Of a stretch of DNA of 5,300 nt, positions 4,698-5,300 are shown in pieces. The position numbers and the translations under genes were made by a program. Position 1 is the stretch's first letter. Each line of letters opens with the position of its first letter. Source of the DNA: Armatimonadota bacterium (GTDB taxonomy: Bacteria > Armatimonadota > SYMT01). The stretch is from NCBI GenBank assembly GCA_020696885.1, contig JAJFMS010000326.1, forward strand, positions 1 through 5,300, in the 5' to 3' direction. Under the pieces are notes generated by a model, which saw only the letters and a program-made list of their open reading frames with translations, made no database searches and was not told the DNA's origin.

Positions 4698-5233
4698 ACG
4701 GAGCGCAAGAGCAGGTCGTGCCGGGAATCGAAGCGCCACACCACGGCGACTCCGTGGAGGAAGCGATCCTGCGCGCGCGTGCCGAGCGGCTGGCGCGGCG
4801 GAGCGACGTCGCCGAGGCCGGAGGCCAGGAGCTGGAGCTGCTGACGTTCAGTGTGAGCGAGGAGCGGTTCGCATTGCCGCTGGACCGGATTCGGGGCGTG
4901 GTGGCATTGCCCGGTTGCACGCGTGTGCCCGGCGCGCGACCGGAAGTGCTGGGCGTGATCCACGTCCGCGGCGAGCTGCTGCCGCTGGCCTCCGTGCGGC
5001 GGCTGTTGGGCCTCCCCCCGGAAGAGCAATGCCCACCGCACGCGCTGCTCTGCGCCGGCACCCGCGCGTCGGCCCTCGGAGTGGACCAGGTGCATGGCGT
5101 GGTGCGCGCGCTCCGCACGGAGGTACGCGCGCCTGAGGCCGCCGGATGCAGCTCCGGCTGCATCGAAGGGCTGTTGGAAGACGGCACGGCGCTGCTCTAC
5201 GCCGATGTGCTGTTCGCTCGCCTGCTTCCTTGA
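4694..5233 (+). CDS. cheW: Second CheW-like coupling protein with N-terminal extension (WspD-like)
   Basis: This 179-aa protein has a CheW domain at about 46-177: LELLTFSVSEERFALPLDRIRGVV, the hallmark GVIHVRGELLPL (87-98), LLGVDQVHG-like segment ALGVDQVHGVV (127-137), and C-terminal IEGLLEDG with LLYADVLFARLL. About 45 residues precede it, containing EEAILRARAERLAR (22-35), a helix resembling the one found ahead of the CheW domain in WspD-type proteins. Its distance from the first CheW in this operon suggests two non-identical coupling proteins, as in Wsp, rather than a recent duplication. ATGA at 4694-4697 overlaps the CheR stop, and GGGAG at 4681-4685 gives a Shine-Dalgarno 8 bases before the ATG. 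The following genes of the operon lie outside the window. Confidence 0.92.
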   Translation: MNGAQEQVVPGIEAPHHGDSVEEAILRARAERLARRSDVAEAGGQELELLTFSVSEERFALPLDRIRGVVALPGCTRVPGARPEVLGVIHVRGELLPLASVRRLLGLPPEEQCPPHALLCAGTRASALGVDQVHGVVRALRTEVRAPEAAGCSSGCIEGLLEDGTALLYADVLFARLLP

Positions 5234-5300
5234 CGTTAGAGCGCTCCGTTAGGCCGCTTTGCAACCCGCATTACCCTGCCCGCGTCCGTAGTCCACGCCC
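5234..5300. other. Right-edge sequence after the second CheW gene
   Basis: These 67 bases show no new start codon with a lasting frame and no terminator. An 8-bp palindrome GAGCGCTC (5239-5246) sits between two CGTTAG copies (5234-5239 and 5247-5252). With no terminator visible, the chemosensory operon may continue past the edge. Confidence 0.4.

Noticed and set aside
4306..5187. Minus-strand frame of 293 codons opposite CheR-TPR and the second CheW
   Set aside because: The translation is low-complexity Ser/Arg/Pro/Ala sequence typical of GC-rich antisense frames, and the + strand genes are certain.
5234..5252. Recombination or attachment site formed by CGTTAG repeats flanking GAGCGCTC
   Set aside because: The motifs are only 6-8 bases, near chance, and no integrase is present.

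Overview
The window is GC-rich (by eye about two thirds G+C, with strong G/C at third codon positions). It holds six credible protein genes plus about 850 bases of non-coding sequence that is unusually rich in hairpins and repeats. The gene content (an LpxB-family glycosyltransferase and a chemosensory cluster with a CheR-TPR methyltransferase) suggests a GC-rich Gram-negative-type bacterium. It does not fix the phylum: proteobacterial and several less-studied diderm phyla would all fit.

Layout. (1) 21-1181 (+) is a divergent lipid-A-disaccharide synthase-like protein; its ATG may overlap the stop of a gene that lies off the left edge. (2) 1182-1517 has no gene but carries a degenerate duplication and a 12-bp inverted repeat. 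(3) 1518-1874 (-) is a small VOC/glyoxalase-fold protein. (4) 1875-2158 is the divergent region between the VOC gene and the next gene. It contains, in order, competing hairpin arms ending in a T5 run, a 28-bp dyad, and a tandemly duplicated ribosome-binding region that can also fold to hide the Shine-Dalgarno. (5) 2159-2503 (+) is a pentapeptide-repeat protein. (6) 2504-2721 has no gene but contains a UUCG-capped hairpin and a 35-bp near-perfect palindrome. (7) 2722-5233 (+) is a tightly coupled chemosensory operon: CheW-like, CheR with a C-terminal TPR domain, and a second CheW-like protein, joined by two ATGA overlaps.

The CheW / CheR-TPR / CheW order matches wspB-wspC-wspD of the Wsp surface-sensing system, a chemosensory pathway whose output in Pseudomonas is c-di-GMP synthesis rather than flagellar control. 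The receptor, CheA-type kinase, CheB-type esterase and output regulator are not in the window; in a Wsp-like layout they would lie to the right, and the receptor is not directly upstream as it is in Pseudomonas. The two CheW proteins would couple receptors to the kinase, and the CheR-TPR protein would methylate the receptor.

I found no wholly new protein system. The most unusual content is the structured leader of the pentapeptide-repeat gene (about 1960-2161), where three independent sequence patterns suggest RNA-level control. No tRNA, rRNA, CRISPR array, transposase or phage gene was seen.
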